A DNA stretch of 64,000 bases from Berberis thunbergii. Lineage: Eukaryota > Streptophyta > Magnoliopsida > Ranunculales > Berberidaceae. Every line of letters starts with the position of its first letter. The stretch's first letter is position 1. This document shows, one piece after another, positions 11,120 to 22,639 of this stretch. The stretch lies in contig QNQO01000813.1 of the NCBI GenBank assembly GCA_003290165.1, positions 62,001 to 126,000 on the forward strand, given 5' to 3'. A model generated the notes under the pieces. That model ran no database searches. It was not told the DNA's origin and saw nothing but the letters and a program-made list of their open reading frames with translations. The translations under genes and the position numbers were made by a program.

Positions 11120-13212
11120 AATACCCCCAAACCTATATTTTGCTAGTCCTCGAGCAAAACAATAAAAAGAAAATCCTAACTCACTTTCGCAGGAATCATC
11201 GGTTGCACTTACCTTAAACGTGCAACAAGGCTTTAAACCCCTAGATTACCTCTAGTGGACGAGTTATAGTCTCGTGAGGGTTTCCAGAAATGTTACCCAC
11301 AAACATTACTGACTCAATCAAAACTTGGTCAAACAGTGTTCATTTTAAAACTTCAAGAAATGCAGGAAACCAACAATGTCATTTTAGTGTATCAACAAAT
11401 CTCCAAATAATTTAATATTCTCCAAAGGTTAGAAAAAATTCATAATCATCCTCAACTCAATGTGTGTGTGTGGATAGCACTGTCAACATAACTTTTCATT
11501 TCAGAGTAAAACAATGACTAAATCTCCTGTAGAAAGTTTGTTTTGACTTCAAACCTCTCATGTCACTCACAGCAAAACACTCAGAGATTTGATATTTCAC
11601 TCAGTTTATATGTGAGGAAAAGAGTAAATGATGGAAAACAATAATCTCACATATAGTAATATGAAGAACGGACTTTTCAAGAATGGAATGAACATGATCT
11701 CATGGACAGGAATATCAATTGCTTTTGGGAATGTTGAATCAAACACCATAGGTCTTGGTTATTAAATCTCCACATCTACGAAACCAACCTTTACCTAAGA
11801 TCAACTAGGACTTTGTTGGGTTGTAATGGGGCTTGGGTAATAGTTAATAAGGAATGTCAAAGGATTCTAACAAAAATTTCTAGGAATGTATACACCAATT
11901 ATACGTACAATTAGGGCTGTCAAGAATAAATCAATGTTGCGCACCATCAATTTTTTTCTTCATTCTCACATCTTTATCCTCATTCACATTCTTCTTCTGT
12001 TTCCTTCCTTTTTTTTTTTTTTTTTTTTTTTCTTTTTCTTTCTTGCTTTCTTTATTTCTTTTTCTTTCTTTCTTTCTTTCTCTTTCTTTCATAGAGGATT
12101 TATGAAATATTTCATATTTTGCTCTTTCATGCCCTTTTTACACCAAGTATATTCATCCATACACATTCCCAGAAAAATTGGGTAAAGGTTAATGGGTTAA
12201 CAAATAAAATGTTAATCTATGGCTCAAAAGGCTACAAAAAGTTAATGTTATGGGTAAGTTAAAAGGCTAGTCAAAAGGCTAGAAAAAGTTAATGTTATGG
12301 GTAGGTTAAAAGGCTAGTTAATGGTCTAAAGAAAAAAATGCCTAGATCATTTCCTAAGTTCGGGTCAGCATTATGACATCTCAATTGAATAAGCCAAGAA
12401 GTTCTAGTGTAATAATTCAATTTTTATGTCATTTTCCAAAGCAATTGATCAAAAGAATGAAAATAATGAGATCATCAACGAGATAATGTAGACTCAAGAA
12501 AAATCAGAGTTTATGTATAACCCTCAGAAAAATAGAAAGGCTCAAAGCTTTCAGGGTTAAGTCTCCACTATTATTCTAAGGTTTTCTAGTATATATTTCA
12601 CTCATCAACTTCAAGTTATGCTAACATGGCTCATGGTGCAAAGATAATCGAGTTGAAAAATCTTATGAATCAGATCTAGCTTAAGGATCATACTAAACTT
12701 TCAGTCTTTATCAATATACCAATATGTCAAGTTGGCTTGCATTTTCTTGAGCATAAAACATTTAAAATCCATTTTCACAAAAGACCAAATTGTTTTGAAA
12801 TAATTTTTTTTTTTTTTTTAAGAATAAGAAAAGAAAACACTACAAAAAAAATGAAAAATTCACCTACAAAAAAAATGAAATATTCACCGACTCATGAACC
12901 CTACCCCCAAACCTAATCCAAACATTGTCCTCAATGTTTAACAAAATAATTCTGACAAATGAATGAAGTAAGTACATGAGAGGAGGTTAGAACAGTATTA
13001 CCGCGGTGAAGATTTTACCAATTTCCAGGAAGTCATCCATCAATGAGGCTCATAACATAAGAATCATGGAGTTTTCATTAGAAATTGATAAAATGCAGAC
13101 TCGACACTAACAAAGAAAACTAAAAAAAAACAAGTTGGAAGTCAAAACTGTTACGGAGCTAACGAGTATGAGTGAAACACAACTAAATAGGGTACTCGAA
13201 AATCAATCCAGA
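11120..13212 (-). other. El2 non-coding 3' region and polypurine tract
   Basis: On the - strand the segment ends in GGTTTGGGGGTATT just before the 3' LTR (about 11120-11135), the polypurine tract also seen in El1 at 19229-19241. It contains AGGACTAGCAAAATATAGG, a short GT repeat (about 11459), and T/C-rich runs at 12009-12090. The whole stretch aligns with El1 17829-19241 plus 8146-9073, and more distantly with El5 57718-59880. No ORF is supported. Confidence 0.75.
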
Positions 13213-14193
13213 CTAACAACAAAGACATACAACTAAAGCTAGGCTGCCTCCTAGGAGCGCTTGGTTTACCGTCATCAGCCCGACAAATATTCTTCCTAAA
13301 AAATGGTGTAGCAAATAGTGGAGAGGAAGAACATGACAAACACTTAGTCCATGGTCGTATATCAACAACCTGAACAGTTGAGGATCAGTCCACCAAAATA
13401 TAGCAATCACATGGGGCACCAAATACACTAGGACATTCCAAAAGTGACCAGTAGTCATACACAACAGATGAGCCTTGCGTGCTCCAAAAAATGAACATCG
13501 TATGTCTGGTTCCAAATCAGAAGATTGGATAATTTGCACAACAGGATGGTGAAAACTGAAATCCTCACTACAACACAAGGGATCGGTGAAAGTAGCCTTA
13601 ATAAATGGGAATGCGATGCAAGTAGATGAGATGATGGATATATCAGGTGGTATAGGCTCATCACATGAATCACATAGAGATGTTGGTCTAGACAACTCAT
13701 CACCTGAAAATGCATACCTGAGGGTGTCAGGTAATTGTTTAAGGTTAAGCTCAGGTGGCTCAACTGATGGGGCTAGTTTTGACTCACTGAGTGGAAGAGG
13801 CTTCACTTTAGACTTCCATTTATAACTAGGATCCACAATGGGGACTGAGTCAAGCAAATCATTGACTTCCCTAATGGAATCATCAACATCAAAGTCTAAA
13901 CTAAATTGAGTCAAACAAGCCTCTAAATAGTCAAGGGGAGACTCTAAAAAATGTTCACAGTTTGATTCGATGCATGAGTCACTAGGGAGGCATGAGTCAA
14001 CATGGGAAGGAGATGTATGTAGTGCCTCAAAATCGACAGGTTCATCAATAAATGAGTCACTAGGGAATTTTTCTGACTCTATCTCAGGAATTGACTCAAC
14101 TATCTGATTCACAGTCATCTCAAGTTTCCGGATAGCTTGAGAATTTTGTTGAAAAATAGTTGTCAATTCTGTGATATCATGAGAATTTTGCAA
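13213..14193 (-). pseudogene. El2 recombinant ORF: gag tail fused to protease-RT linker and 3' UTR
   Basis: A 326-codon frame with no catalytic domain. Its N-terminus (NSQAIRKLEMTVNQIVESI) resembles the helical segment at the gag C-terminus. The middle is acidic (ESPLDYLEACLTQFSLDFDV). Residues about 130-170 (PPELNLKQLPDTLRYAFSGD) match the conserved linker just before RT in gypsy polyproteins (consensus PELELKPLP..LKYAFLG). The C-terminal 100 residues are translated from sequence that is non-coding in El1 (WTDPQLFRLL, QALLGGSLALVV). The ORF is therefore what remains after RT, RNase H and integrase were deleted. Whether it makes a functional protein is unknown; being open over 1 kb in an element with otherwise decayed frames is notable. 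Confidence 0.6.
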
Positions 14194-14297
14194 AAGTATT
14201 TCTCCTGTTCGCTCTATAAAAATTTCATGATATCCTCTAACTCATTATCAGGAATGAAAGCTTGAGGAGTCTGAGGAGTGTCTAGAGGGCCTTCATG

Positions 14298-14441
14298 TTA
14301 CTGACCATGAGCCCATGATAAGTCAGAATGATAAGCTAGACCTGGGTAATAATCTAAATATGGATCATACTCAGGTCGTCGCATGTCATAACATGAATTG
14401 ACTTGCTCGGAAAAATAGGCTGGATAATCCCTTGTGTTCAT
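14298..14441 (-). pseudogene. gag: El2 small gag-like fragment
   Basis: From ATG at 14441 the - strand reads MNTRDYPAYFSEQ and ends DYYPGLAYHSDLSWAHGQ, 47 residues. Tyrosine/proline-rich stretches ending in 'HPN.SW' occur just after the zinc knuckle in related gag proteins, for example HPNFGW in El1 gag. It lies upstream, in the element sense, of the 326-codon ORF, consistent with a once continuous gag. Poly-A/T runs at 14442-14480 precede it. Confidence 0.4.
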
Positions 14442-14559
14442 TTTTTTTTTTTTTAATTTTTTAATAATTTTTTTTTTGATTGAAAGTACTAACTCTAAAA
14501 ATATACACAGACTCACATGCAATCAGCAACCAATAAATGCACAAGAAACATGTCTCCCT

Positions 14560-15180
14560 AAGCAATCAACGTTTTTGAGATCAATTATCTTTTTATCTTT
14601 GGGGGACAATTATTTCTTATGTAATCTTTATGACACAGCAATGGGTGCTACAAGTTGATCCTAAGAGTGTACACTTTACACCGCAAAGTTCAAAATCAGT
14701 AGGCTAGAGTTTTGTTTCAAAGAAACCGGATTATCGCACAAGAGAAGGAGGTCACAATGGTCCAATTAAGTACTTCCTTGTGCTACCGCTCTGTAAGCCA
14801 ATAGATGTGAGAACGATGTGATATTAAATGCACACTTGAGGTTTGTGTTCCTACCCAAAAACTGTTAGTTACACCAATTTTTCTTGTGGATCGTAGCTTA
14901 CTTATGACTCGGCGTACCGGGTAAATTACCCTTGTGGCAGTGGCCTCTCGGAGTTCATTGAATGATTAAACCCATCGTCACTTTTAGCTTAGATCAACAC
15001 AAAAATTATTGGATTCACCTTGGTCTTGGTTGTCCTATGAACACCGTACCTAAAAAATGCTCTATCTAACTTGCTAATTGATTTTAATTATGTCAGGATA
15101 TTGGTTGCACACAGCTGGAGTGATGAGGTGGGGATATCAAGTCCCACCAGTTTCTATTTATAAGCTGGGTCTGCTTATTA
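14560..15180 (-). other. Conserved non-coding leader block of El2
   Basis: This stretch aligns closely to El5 60230-60830 although the LTRs of the two elements are unrelated over most of their length. Shared words include GACTCGGCGTACCGGGT, CGGAGTTCATTGAATGATTA, TTGTCCTATGAACAC and CACAGCTGGAGTGATGAGG. No open frame is common to both. It lies about 0.7-1.3 kb downstream of the primer site in the RNA, where packaging or dimerisation signals and untranslated leaders are found. Function is inferred only from conservation. Confidence 0.75.
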
Positions 15181-15855
15181 TGAATTACTAAAGTTTAGCA
15201 TCCATAATTACAGAAATTAAACAACCAATCACACAATTTTAAACAATTACACCAAGCACCCTGGTCGCTAATACGTTGCGTGTGATAGAAATACTTACAA
15301 TGTGCATATTCCAATCTGGACAAAAAGTTAGCACAATTCAAAAAAAGGTCCGACTTCTTTTTATCCGTTTCAATCAACACACAAGCACATGCAAATAAAT
15401 TTACTGGTCTTGGTCTTAGAAGTCGGATTTCTAAATCATAAAAATTATTGGGTAACAATTAAAATTGTTTCCCTATAACTTCTTTTGACTTAGAAAATTT
15501 TGGGTTTTTTTTTTTTTTTTTATACTTAAACAAAATGAAAAAACAGTAAAATTTAAAAATTATTACAACACACACTCGTAGAACGAGGTGAAAATAAAAT
15601 TAAAACTCTCCTCACAAAATAAAAAAAATTAAAATTTGCTTGATATTTTGCAGGATCTTCCAATATCCTCGAGAAGCGTGTAATCTGCAAAATCAAACAC
15701 AAAATGAGTGTAAAAAGAACAAAATAAAAATAATTTTTTTTTGTTTTTTATTTATTTTTAATTTTTAAGTTTTTTTTTTTTTTTTTAAATTTTTTTTTTT
15801 TGATTTTTTTTATAATTAGTGAAAATAAATCTTAAATTCAATTACAACCCAACCT
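15181..15855 (-). other. El2 leader, AT-rich part next to the primer site
   Basis: Poly-T/A tracts at 15510-15530, 15738-15805 and similar runs, plus a few short ORFs without recognisable content. Sequence near 15210-15440 aligns loosely with El5 60840-61250, for example TGGTCTTGGTC before a TTTTT-rich tract. Confidence 0.6.
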
Positions 15856-15873
15856 TCCCCGGCAACGGCGCCA
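15856..15873 (-). other. El2 primer-binding site (perfect tRNA-Asp match)
   Basis: On + the bases TCCCCGGCAACGGCGCCA are identical to the last 18 nt of plant tRNA-Asp including CCA, so the - strand RNA would pair perfectly with it. It lies 6 bases inside the 5' LTR. It is not a tRNA gene; the rest of the tRNA is absent. Confidence 0.95.
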
Positions 15874-15879
15874 AAAACT

Positions 15880-17828
15880 TGATGAGGATTTTAACTAACC
15901 TAAATTAACAGGTTAATTTAACCCACTTGTAATAACCGCAAGTGCACGGTGCCTAACTGGTAGACAACGACAAGTACGGGTCGATCCCACGAGGAAGGTG
16001 GATGCAATTGAATTTTAGAATTTAATTAAACTAATTTATAGGAAATGGGGTTACAGCAATTAAAATATCTAAATAAAAATCAAATTAAAAACAAAATAAA
16101 AAGTTTTAAAGAATATGAGAAGAGAAACCAAGGCATTGAATCCACCACAGGTTCTTTGAGATTTGTGTGATCAAAAATACTGTTTTCAAGATTTAACATG
16201 ACTAACCTAAAAATTAATCTAAGTTCACAATTGATTTAAGCATAGGTATAAATCCCTAGAATTGCGTGTCTTCTTACGGCACACACAATCACAGATTCGG
16301 ATTAATTGATTAAATCAGGCTTTTGAATTTCAACAAAGGGTACTTCTAACTACCGACTAGTCTAGACAATTAATCAGGATATAATCGGTGAAAGCAATTT
16401 ATTAAAAATCATAAATCAAATATGTTTAACGTTCAAGCATAAAGAAAATAATAAATTTAAATACACAAACTCTAGGAAATCCTGTGGTTTCATCGTAGCC
16501 TTGGCGAAGGGTTTAGCTATCCCTGGTAGTGGTAGTCATCTCCTCGTGATGTGGTATGCCGCAACTCATCTCTGCACTGACGCGAATCCCGAGAAAACTG
16601 GCCAAAAGCACTCTGTGGTGGCTCTTACAGATAGCTGGGGTGTGAATAGCCAGAAAAACCGAAATAAAACCAATTCTCGCCCTGCTACAGTGCGCTACAG
16701 CGCCGATCGTCTTCTCCAGCGAGAACCGTCGCTGTTACGGCCTGGTTCTCGCTCCTCGCGGCTTCCTTCGTCTCCAATTCGACTCTAGTACCTGCAAAAG
16801 ATGAGATAGAGTGAAGAAAACCCAATTAAAATTGCAAATTCAGCAAAGAAACAGGGAGAGGAAACTCCCTGTTTTCGCGGCTGTTTCTGCTCGGTTGCGA
16901 GCTCTGGTGGAGGCGGTGGTTGCGGTGTTTCCTGGTCTGGGCGTGATTATGGTTGCGAGATAAGGAACTCCAGACGACCAGAGGCCGAGAGAGGGGAGGA
17001 GCAAGCTCTGTTGCGAGATGAGACAGAGTCGTGGTGCGGCTCTGTTCCACGGCGAGGGTGGCGCTCTGTCGCGGTTGGTTCGTGGCCTGTTGTGGTGGTG
17101 GGACTCGTGCGAAGGTGGTGGTGGTTGTGTGGACAGGGTAGAGGAGCAGTGAGTGGTGGCGATTGGAAAAGTTGACGTGAAACAGGGTTGTCACACCCCT
17201 GTTTCACGGTGGTGACGGTGGTGGCTTGTGGAGCTCGGTGGTGGCGATGGCGAGGTGACTGTGGTGGCGAGGGTGTGGTGACTACTGAGTGAGTGGAGTG
17301 AGTGAGAGATGGATGAGTGGAAGAGGGATGGGTGGTGGTGATGAGGGTATGGTGAATTTGAGAGAAAGAGGATTGGATTTTTCCTAATTTGCTTCTTTTC
17401 CCATCTCTTTTCTCCCCCCTTTTCTCACTCCATTATCCTCTATTTATAGAAAATAGCCAAGATGAATAGGGATGAGATGAGGGGTAGATTCATCAATGAG
17501 GGTAGGATTGGGTTTGGTTTTAGGTTATGGATTAGGTTTAGGTTATGAATTAGGTTTCAAGGTTTAGGTTTGTGGGTTTTAGGTTTCAAGGTTTAGGTTT
17601 GTGGATTTTTAGGTTGTGAGCTAGGTGTTGGGTGTAGGTTTGTGTTTTGTTTGATACCACCATTGAAATTGCCTAATTGTCGTTTGTGACTGCTTAATAT
17701 GGATTTATCGTTTAAGCTCAAATTCCTGCAAAGATATTAAAACGAAATAATTACTATAAAATATAATAATCGAAACACTAACATGTACAAATTAAGGGAT
17801 ATATTCTGTAATAATTATGTGAATATCA
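15880..17828 (-). repeat. El2 5' LTR
   Basis: On the - strand it starts TGATATTCACATAATTATT (right end 17828) and ends CTCATCA (15880), 1949 bp, followed by the primer site. TATA box TATAAATAGAG on the - strand (17441-17448 as TATTTATA on +). The U5-side box CCTCGTGGGATCGACCCGT lies at about 15976-15995. Confidence 0.9.
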
Positions 17829-19241
17829 AGACTTAACCCTTGTGAGTTTTGAGTCATTCTTTATTTCTTGATGGTTATTAATTACACTCTGATTTTTCTT
17901 GAGTCCGCACTATTTCGTTGATGATCTCATTATTCTTGATTTTCTTATTGATTGCTTTAAGAATGACATAAAAATTGAATCTTTACACTAGAACTTCTTG
18001 TTTTATTTAGTTGAGATGTCCTAGTACTAAGTAGAACTTATGAAGTGATATAGGCATTTCTTTCTTTAAACCATTTTTAGCCTTTTTAGCCTACCCAATA
18101 ATAAATATCCATTTGCAGCCCTTTGATCCTTTAGATAGCCTTTTCTTTGTTATCCCCATTCCCAATACCTACTCCAATCAAGGAGTAATACCTTTATTAT
18201 TTTATCCTTACCCAATTTTCTGAGAATGTATACGGTGAGATATATTTATGGAATGAGCAAAAAAAAAACAAAGATATTTTATGCACCCTCGAAGTAAAAG
18301 TGTTGGATTGTATCAATGGGGAAAAACATGTTAAAAAAATTGCGATTAAAGAAGAAAATAATGAAGTAAAGTTAATGGTGTACAACATTGATTTGTTCTT
18401 CAATGCCCTATGTTTCATTCAAGGGTATATTTATTCTCAGGAAATCTTTGTATCCTTTGTCCCTTATTGTTTGCCATAATCCAAGCCCCAATACAACCTA
18501 GTAAAGACCTGATTGATCTTAAGTGAAGTTAGCTTAATTGATGTGAAGATTGAATAGGCAAGAACTATGGTGTTTGATTCAACATTCTCAAAAGTAATCA
18601 ATGTTCCGGTCCATGAGATCATATTCATTTCACTCTTTGAAAATTCTGTTTTTCATGATAATTATATGTGAGACGTTTGCATTTTTCATAGTATATTCTT
18701 TTCGTCACATATAAACTGAGTGCCCAATCTCTGAGCGTTTCATTTCTGAGCGACATGAGAGAATTGTAGTCGAAACATCTTTTTTAAAGGTTATCTTGTC
18801 ACATCTTTACTATGAGATGAAGAGTTATGTTGATAAGGCTCCTCACACACACACTTCGAGTTGAAAATGATTATGAAATTCATTTAACCTTTAGATACCG
18901 TTAAATTATTGTACTCTATTGATATACTTTTGTGACACTATTAGTTTGTTGTTTTTCTTGAATTATAAGCAATCAGAAAAATACTCGAAGGGAAATAAAA
19001 GGGAATGTTCATATGTTTTGCATTATGTTTTTAGAAAATAGATTTTGTATTATTGAGTCAATAATGTTTGGGGGTAGCATTTCTGGAAACCCTCACGAGA
19101 CTATAACTCGTCCTCTAGAGGTTTAAAGCCTTTGTTGCACGTTAAGGTAAGTGCAACCGTGATTCCTACGAAAGTGAGTTAGGATTTTATTCTTTATTTT
19201 GTTTTGCTCGAGGACTAGCAAAATATAGGTTTGGGGGTATT
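17829..19241 (+). other. El1 non-coding 3' region, right of El2, with polypurine tract
   Basis: Continues El1 after the nested insertion, beginning AGACTTAACCC. It aligns with the reverse complement of El2 11120-12555. A short CA repeat lies at 18843. It ends in AGGTTTGGGGGTATT (about 19228-19241), the polypurine tract that primes plus-strand synthesis, directly against the 3' LTR. No coding frame is supported. Confidence 0.8.
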
Positions 19242-20923
19242 TGATATACACGTAATTATTACAAAATATATCCCTTAATTTATATATGTTAGTGCTTCAA
19301 TTAATATATTTTATTCTAATTATTTCATTTTCATGTTTTGTAGGAATTTGCGCGGTGAACGATAAAATCGCATTAAGGCGACAATTTGAGGAAATGATTA
19401 ATTTGTTGATTCTAGTGTGGTACAAAAGAGTGGTTCACACATCTAAGCCTAACCCAAATAAGCAGAGGTCCACTTACTTTAATCAAGCCCAAGCCTAGAA
19501 AGCTAGAATCCTAAGCCCGGCCTAACAAGGAAATAGGGGAACCCTATTTAGGTTTCTCTCTTGCCTTCTCTTTGGACACTCCTCTCTTCCACGTTTTCTG
19601 ATCTTCCTCTCTTTTCCAGCCACCATCACTACCTCCATTGGGGCAGAGACAGAGCTCTCTCGCCACTAACCAATCACCACCTTGCCACCATCTAACCACC
19701 ATCCTCGCCCCTATTTCATGCTACAAACCTCACCTCGCCACCGTCCTCTCTGTCCATAACACAGCCGCCACCACCATCTTCCTCCCTCTCTCTCACCGCC
19801 ACCATCACCCGAGCACCATTGCTACCACCGGGAAACAGACAGGGCACCTCCCTATTTTGTTCCCTGTTCCTCGTCCTCCTTCGCGTTTGTGTTGATTCCA
19901 CTGTTCCCTCACCTTCTCTTTGTTCTTGCAGGTGCCGGAGACGTTCGGACGACGAAGGAGCTCGCGGAGAGCGCAGTCGAAGCGGCGGAGTAGGGCGCTG
20001 TCGCGCTGGAGAAGACAAACCAGTAGAGCAGCGAATTCGCGCGGGAGAAACTGTTTTTCAAAACTGAAAAACAGTTTTGGCTATTGACACCCTGAGAATC
20101 TGTAAGAGCCACCACAGTGCAAATTGAGCTGCTTTTTCTCGGGATTCATGCGCGTACAGGAAGTGATGGATTCCTCCTCCACTGATGCTGTGACCACCAC
20201 CACCATGAATCACTAAACCCCACGCAAGGTGAAGAGGTGAACTCCTAGATGTAACGCACTAAATTAGTAATTGATTCGCTTTAAGTTTTCACGATGAATA
20301 TGTTGTTTAATGATTCTCACTTTTATTTAATATAGAAATTTATGTTATTTCAGTGACAAGGATATCATAGATTTCTTCGTAGATTTTTATTATTCCGGTG
20401 ATTATCTTTTCTTCTCCATATAAACTTAGCCACGCTTTTCTTATGTGTGGAATGTTTAAGAATTAATTGATTCCGGTAGGTTAGTTATATGTGATCGTCA
20501 TTTATTACAGTATTGTCTCCAGATATATCGTAAGTTTAGGATATCACATATGACAAACCTTTGTGTTTTTTTTTAGAAGAAGTGAAATCTAAAATTCATT
20601 TACATCAGGGTATATTAATGCATAAAAGATTATTTTCTGATTACGTCGTTTGGGATGTGAAACACGTAGTTAAGTCATCATAGCGAATCAATACTAGTTG
20701 GCGCGTGAAGTCTAGGAGGGATTCTTGGAACCTTGTGATTTTTCCAAACTTAATTTTCATTAAATTAAATTCAATTTCATATTTTAAATTTGTTAGAATT
20801 TATTAACTTTAGTTTCGCATAGTTTGTTTTCCTTAACCTTATTTTGTAGATCGTTTTTCCTCGTGGGATCGACACCCCATTCTTTACTGCAATTGACTGC
20901 GTGTATTGTTTGGGGCGTAATCA
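19242..20923 (+). repeat. El1 3' LTR
   Basis: Begins TGATATACACG and ends GGGCGTAATCA, then GTCTC (target duplication, 20924-20928). Near-identical to 4508-6190. Short ORFs at 19286-20115 are shadows of the same LTR sequence and differ from their counterparts in the 5' LTR by frameshifts, which argues against coding. Confidence 0.92.
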
Positions 20924-20928
20924 GTCTC

Positions 20929-21430
20929 CAAAATGAGAAACGTTCGAAATGCCATTAAATCATTGTTTTAAGCCGTGTTATGCTGATTAGATAGTCAATT
21001 ATCCTATGGACGCTTCAAATGGTGATGACGCCCACATTTTTTAAGAAATAGATGAATTCTTCTAATTTCACTAATTCTGATAAAGCGGATTTGTTTGCTT
21101 ATTCAACAGTTAAAGGCAGAACAATGAGAAGTGGCTTGAATCAATTCATTCCGGAGAAAATAAGTTTGTTCAAAAGATAGCTCAGGGAGAGACAACGAAA
21201 ACCCCTAAAAAAATCGGAGGAAGAATATTGCAATCAAGATATCGCTTCACTTTTCGCTTTAAGCGGTTGCTTCGGCTCGCTTTGATTACACTGGTGAAGA
21301 AGGTTCCTGACTTTAGTGGGGAGGAAATGTTTTTGTTATTTATATTTTTAATTTGGTCATTGACTTCATTAAGGATATGCATGAAGGGGCTATAAAAAGT
21401 GTTCACTCAGTAGGCAGGATGCTCAGCGAA
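20929..21430. other. Right flank of El1, unassigned, possibly mitochondrial-like
   Basis: Continues the pre-El1 sequence after the target duplication. It has GC-balanced blocks such as 21220-21310 and no TE hallmark. If the left flank is organellar, this probably is too. No gene is recognised. Confidence 0.25.
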
Positions 21431-22225
21431 TTCCCAGTTCAGTAGGACTACATCAAGGGTCGGCCTTAAGTCCATACCTCTTTGCTTTGGTCATGGATGA
21501 GTTGATGAGACATCTGCAAGAAGATGTACCTTGGTGCATGTTATTTGTAGATGATATCGTCTTAATTGATGAGACTAGGGAAGCTTTAGGTTGTAAATTA
21601 GATAGGTAGTGGGAGCCTTTAGAGAGTAAGGATTTTATAATTAGTCGTTCGAAGACAGAATATCTAGTGTGCAACTTTGGTTGTGACTCACGGGGGAAAA
21701 ATAATGCAATTGAGATAGAAGGTGTGGAGGTCCCAAAGTGTGAAGCTTTTTCGATATCTAGGATCTATAATTCAAAAGAATGGGGCTGTTGGAGAAGATG
21801 TAGACCATAGGATTAAAACTGGTTGGACGAAATGGAGAATTACGTCAGGAGTATTATGCGATAGAATGATGTCTGCTAGGTTAAAAGGGAAATGCTATAA
21901 GACAATTGTTCGACTAGCCATGCTATGCAGTTCAAAATGTTGGGCTACTACGGGACAACATAAGCATAAGATAGCGGTAACAAATATGCGTATATTAAGA
22001 TGGATGTGTGGTAAAACCCGTAAAGATAAAATTATGAATGAAATAATTATGAGAACTTAGATGTAGCGCTCATAGAGGACAAAATTATAGAAAATTTTTA
22101 ACGTGCTTTGGTCAAGTGCGAAGGAGACTAAACACGACGTCAATTAGAAAATGTTTAGATTGGCAAGCTAATGGAGGGTGTAGACAGAGAGGATGACCAT
22201 TGGAAACTTGGATAAGAAGGAAGAA
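21431..22225 (+). pseudogene. RTE-type LINE reverse transcriptase fragment
   Basis: Non-LTR RT that would copy its own RNA at a nicked target. Readable motifs in order: GLHQGSALS (RT motif region, about 21445), YLFALVMDELMRHLQ, WCMLFVDDIVLIDET (catalytic F-x-DD, about 21530), then RYLGSIIQKNGAVGEDVDHR (about 21750-21810) and RWMCGKTRKDK (about 22000). In-frame stops lie at 21608 and near 22060, with a frameshift near 21748. The 5' two thirds of the element are missing and the 3' end is cut at the junction with TatA, where the sequence stops matching the RTE copy at 59260. Confidence 0.85.
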
Positions 22226-22259
22226 ATCCTTGAGCACTACAACAAAATATGTGTTTTCT

Positions 22260-22500
22260 ATCCAATTCAGATAGTGAGTTTCCCTTATCATTCCCGTGCT
22301 GAGCAGTCAATGTATTTTCTTCGTCTATCTCCTGATTGCGCTTCGGGGCAACCGCTAATCTTTTTTTGTCTAACCGGTTTCTTGTCTGGATTAACTTGTA
22401 ATTTGTGGGAAATGATGGGTGGATTTATTCCCACCATATCTTTCATTGTCCATGCGAAAACATCTTGGTTATCTTTTAGCAAATGGATCATCTTCATGGC
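22260..22500 (-). pseudogene. pol: TatA pol: segment just upstream of RT
   Basis: The - strand reads LLKDNQDVFAWTMKDMVGIN, then ISHKLQVNPDKKPVRQKK. This is the conserved block immediately before the RT palm in gypsy polyproteins (consensus L....DVFAW....M.GI......H.L.......PV.Q). After it the frame is lost, and the element ends before any RT catalytic motif. Confidence 0.8.
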
Positions 22501-22639
22501 GAGTTTAGGTTGAATTTTTCTGTCAATCGAACTGTCATTTTAGATTCATTGTCTAAATAGACCTCGATCGTTTTTCTTCTGGTTGACCGGTGTTGGGTCG
22601 ATCTCGCGGACTGGTTGGATCCATGTCATCATTTGGAGA

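Larger units (their letters stand above)
9074..17828 (-). mobile_element. El2: non-autonomous Ty3/gypsy element nested in El1
   Basis: LTRs of about 2.0 kb lie at about 9074-11119 and 15880-17828 in direct orientation. A perfect tRNA-Asp primer site on the - strand lies inside the right LTR, so the element runs right to left. The internal 4.8 kb has no RT, RNase H or integrase, only a 326-codon recombinant ORF and a long conserved leader. It interrupts El1: AATAGTGGAG on the left and AGACTTAACCC on the right rejoin to a sequence present uninterrupted in El2 itself (reverse complement of about 12555-12580). The target duplication is probably AGACT, with a roughly 10-bp loss at the left junction. 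Confidence 0.88.
4508..20923 (+). mobile_element. El1: complete Athila-like Ty3/gypsy retrotransposon carrying gag only
   Basis: Two near-identical 1.68-kb LTRs (4508-6190 and 19242-20923) in direct orientation, GTCTC target duplications on both sides, a tRNA-Asp primer site after the 5' LTR and a G-rich polypurine tract before the 3' LTR define a full-length element on the + strand. The internal region is only about 4.3 kb once El2 (about 9074-17828) is removed. It holds a broken gag (6471-8145) and a long non-coding 3' part. Protease, RT, RNase H and integrase are absent, so the element depended on a partner for its enzymes. The primer site and gag resemble the Athila lineage; that lineage label is an inference. 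Confidence 0.9.

Noticed and set aside
11886..12185. 99-codon Phe-rich ORF
   Set aside because: Produced by the poly-T and TTTC runs in the El2 3' region.
15856..15873. Perfect match to a tRNA-Asp 3' end
   Set aside because: Only 18 nt, no anticodon arm or other tRNA parts; it is a primer-binding site beside an LTR.
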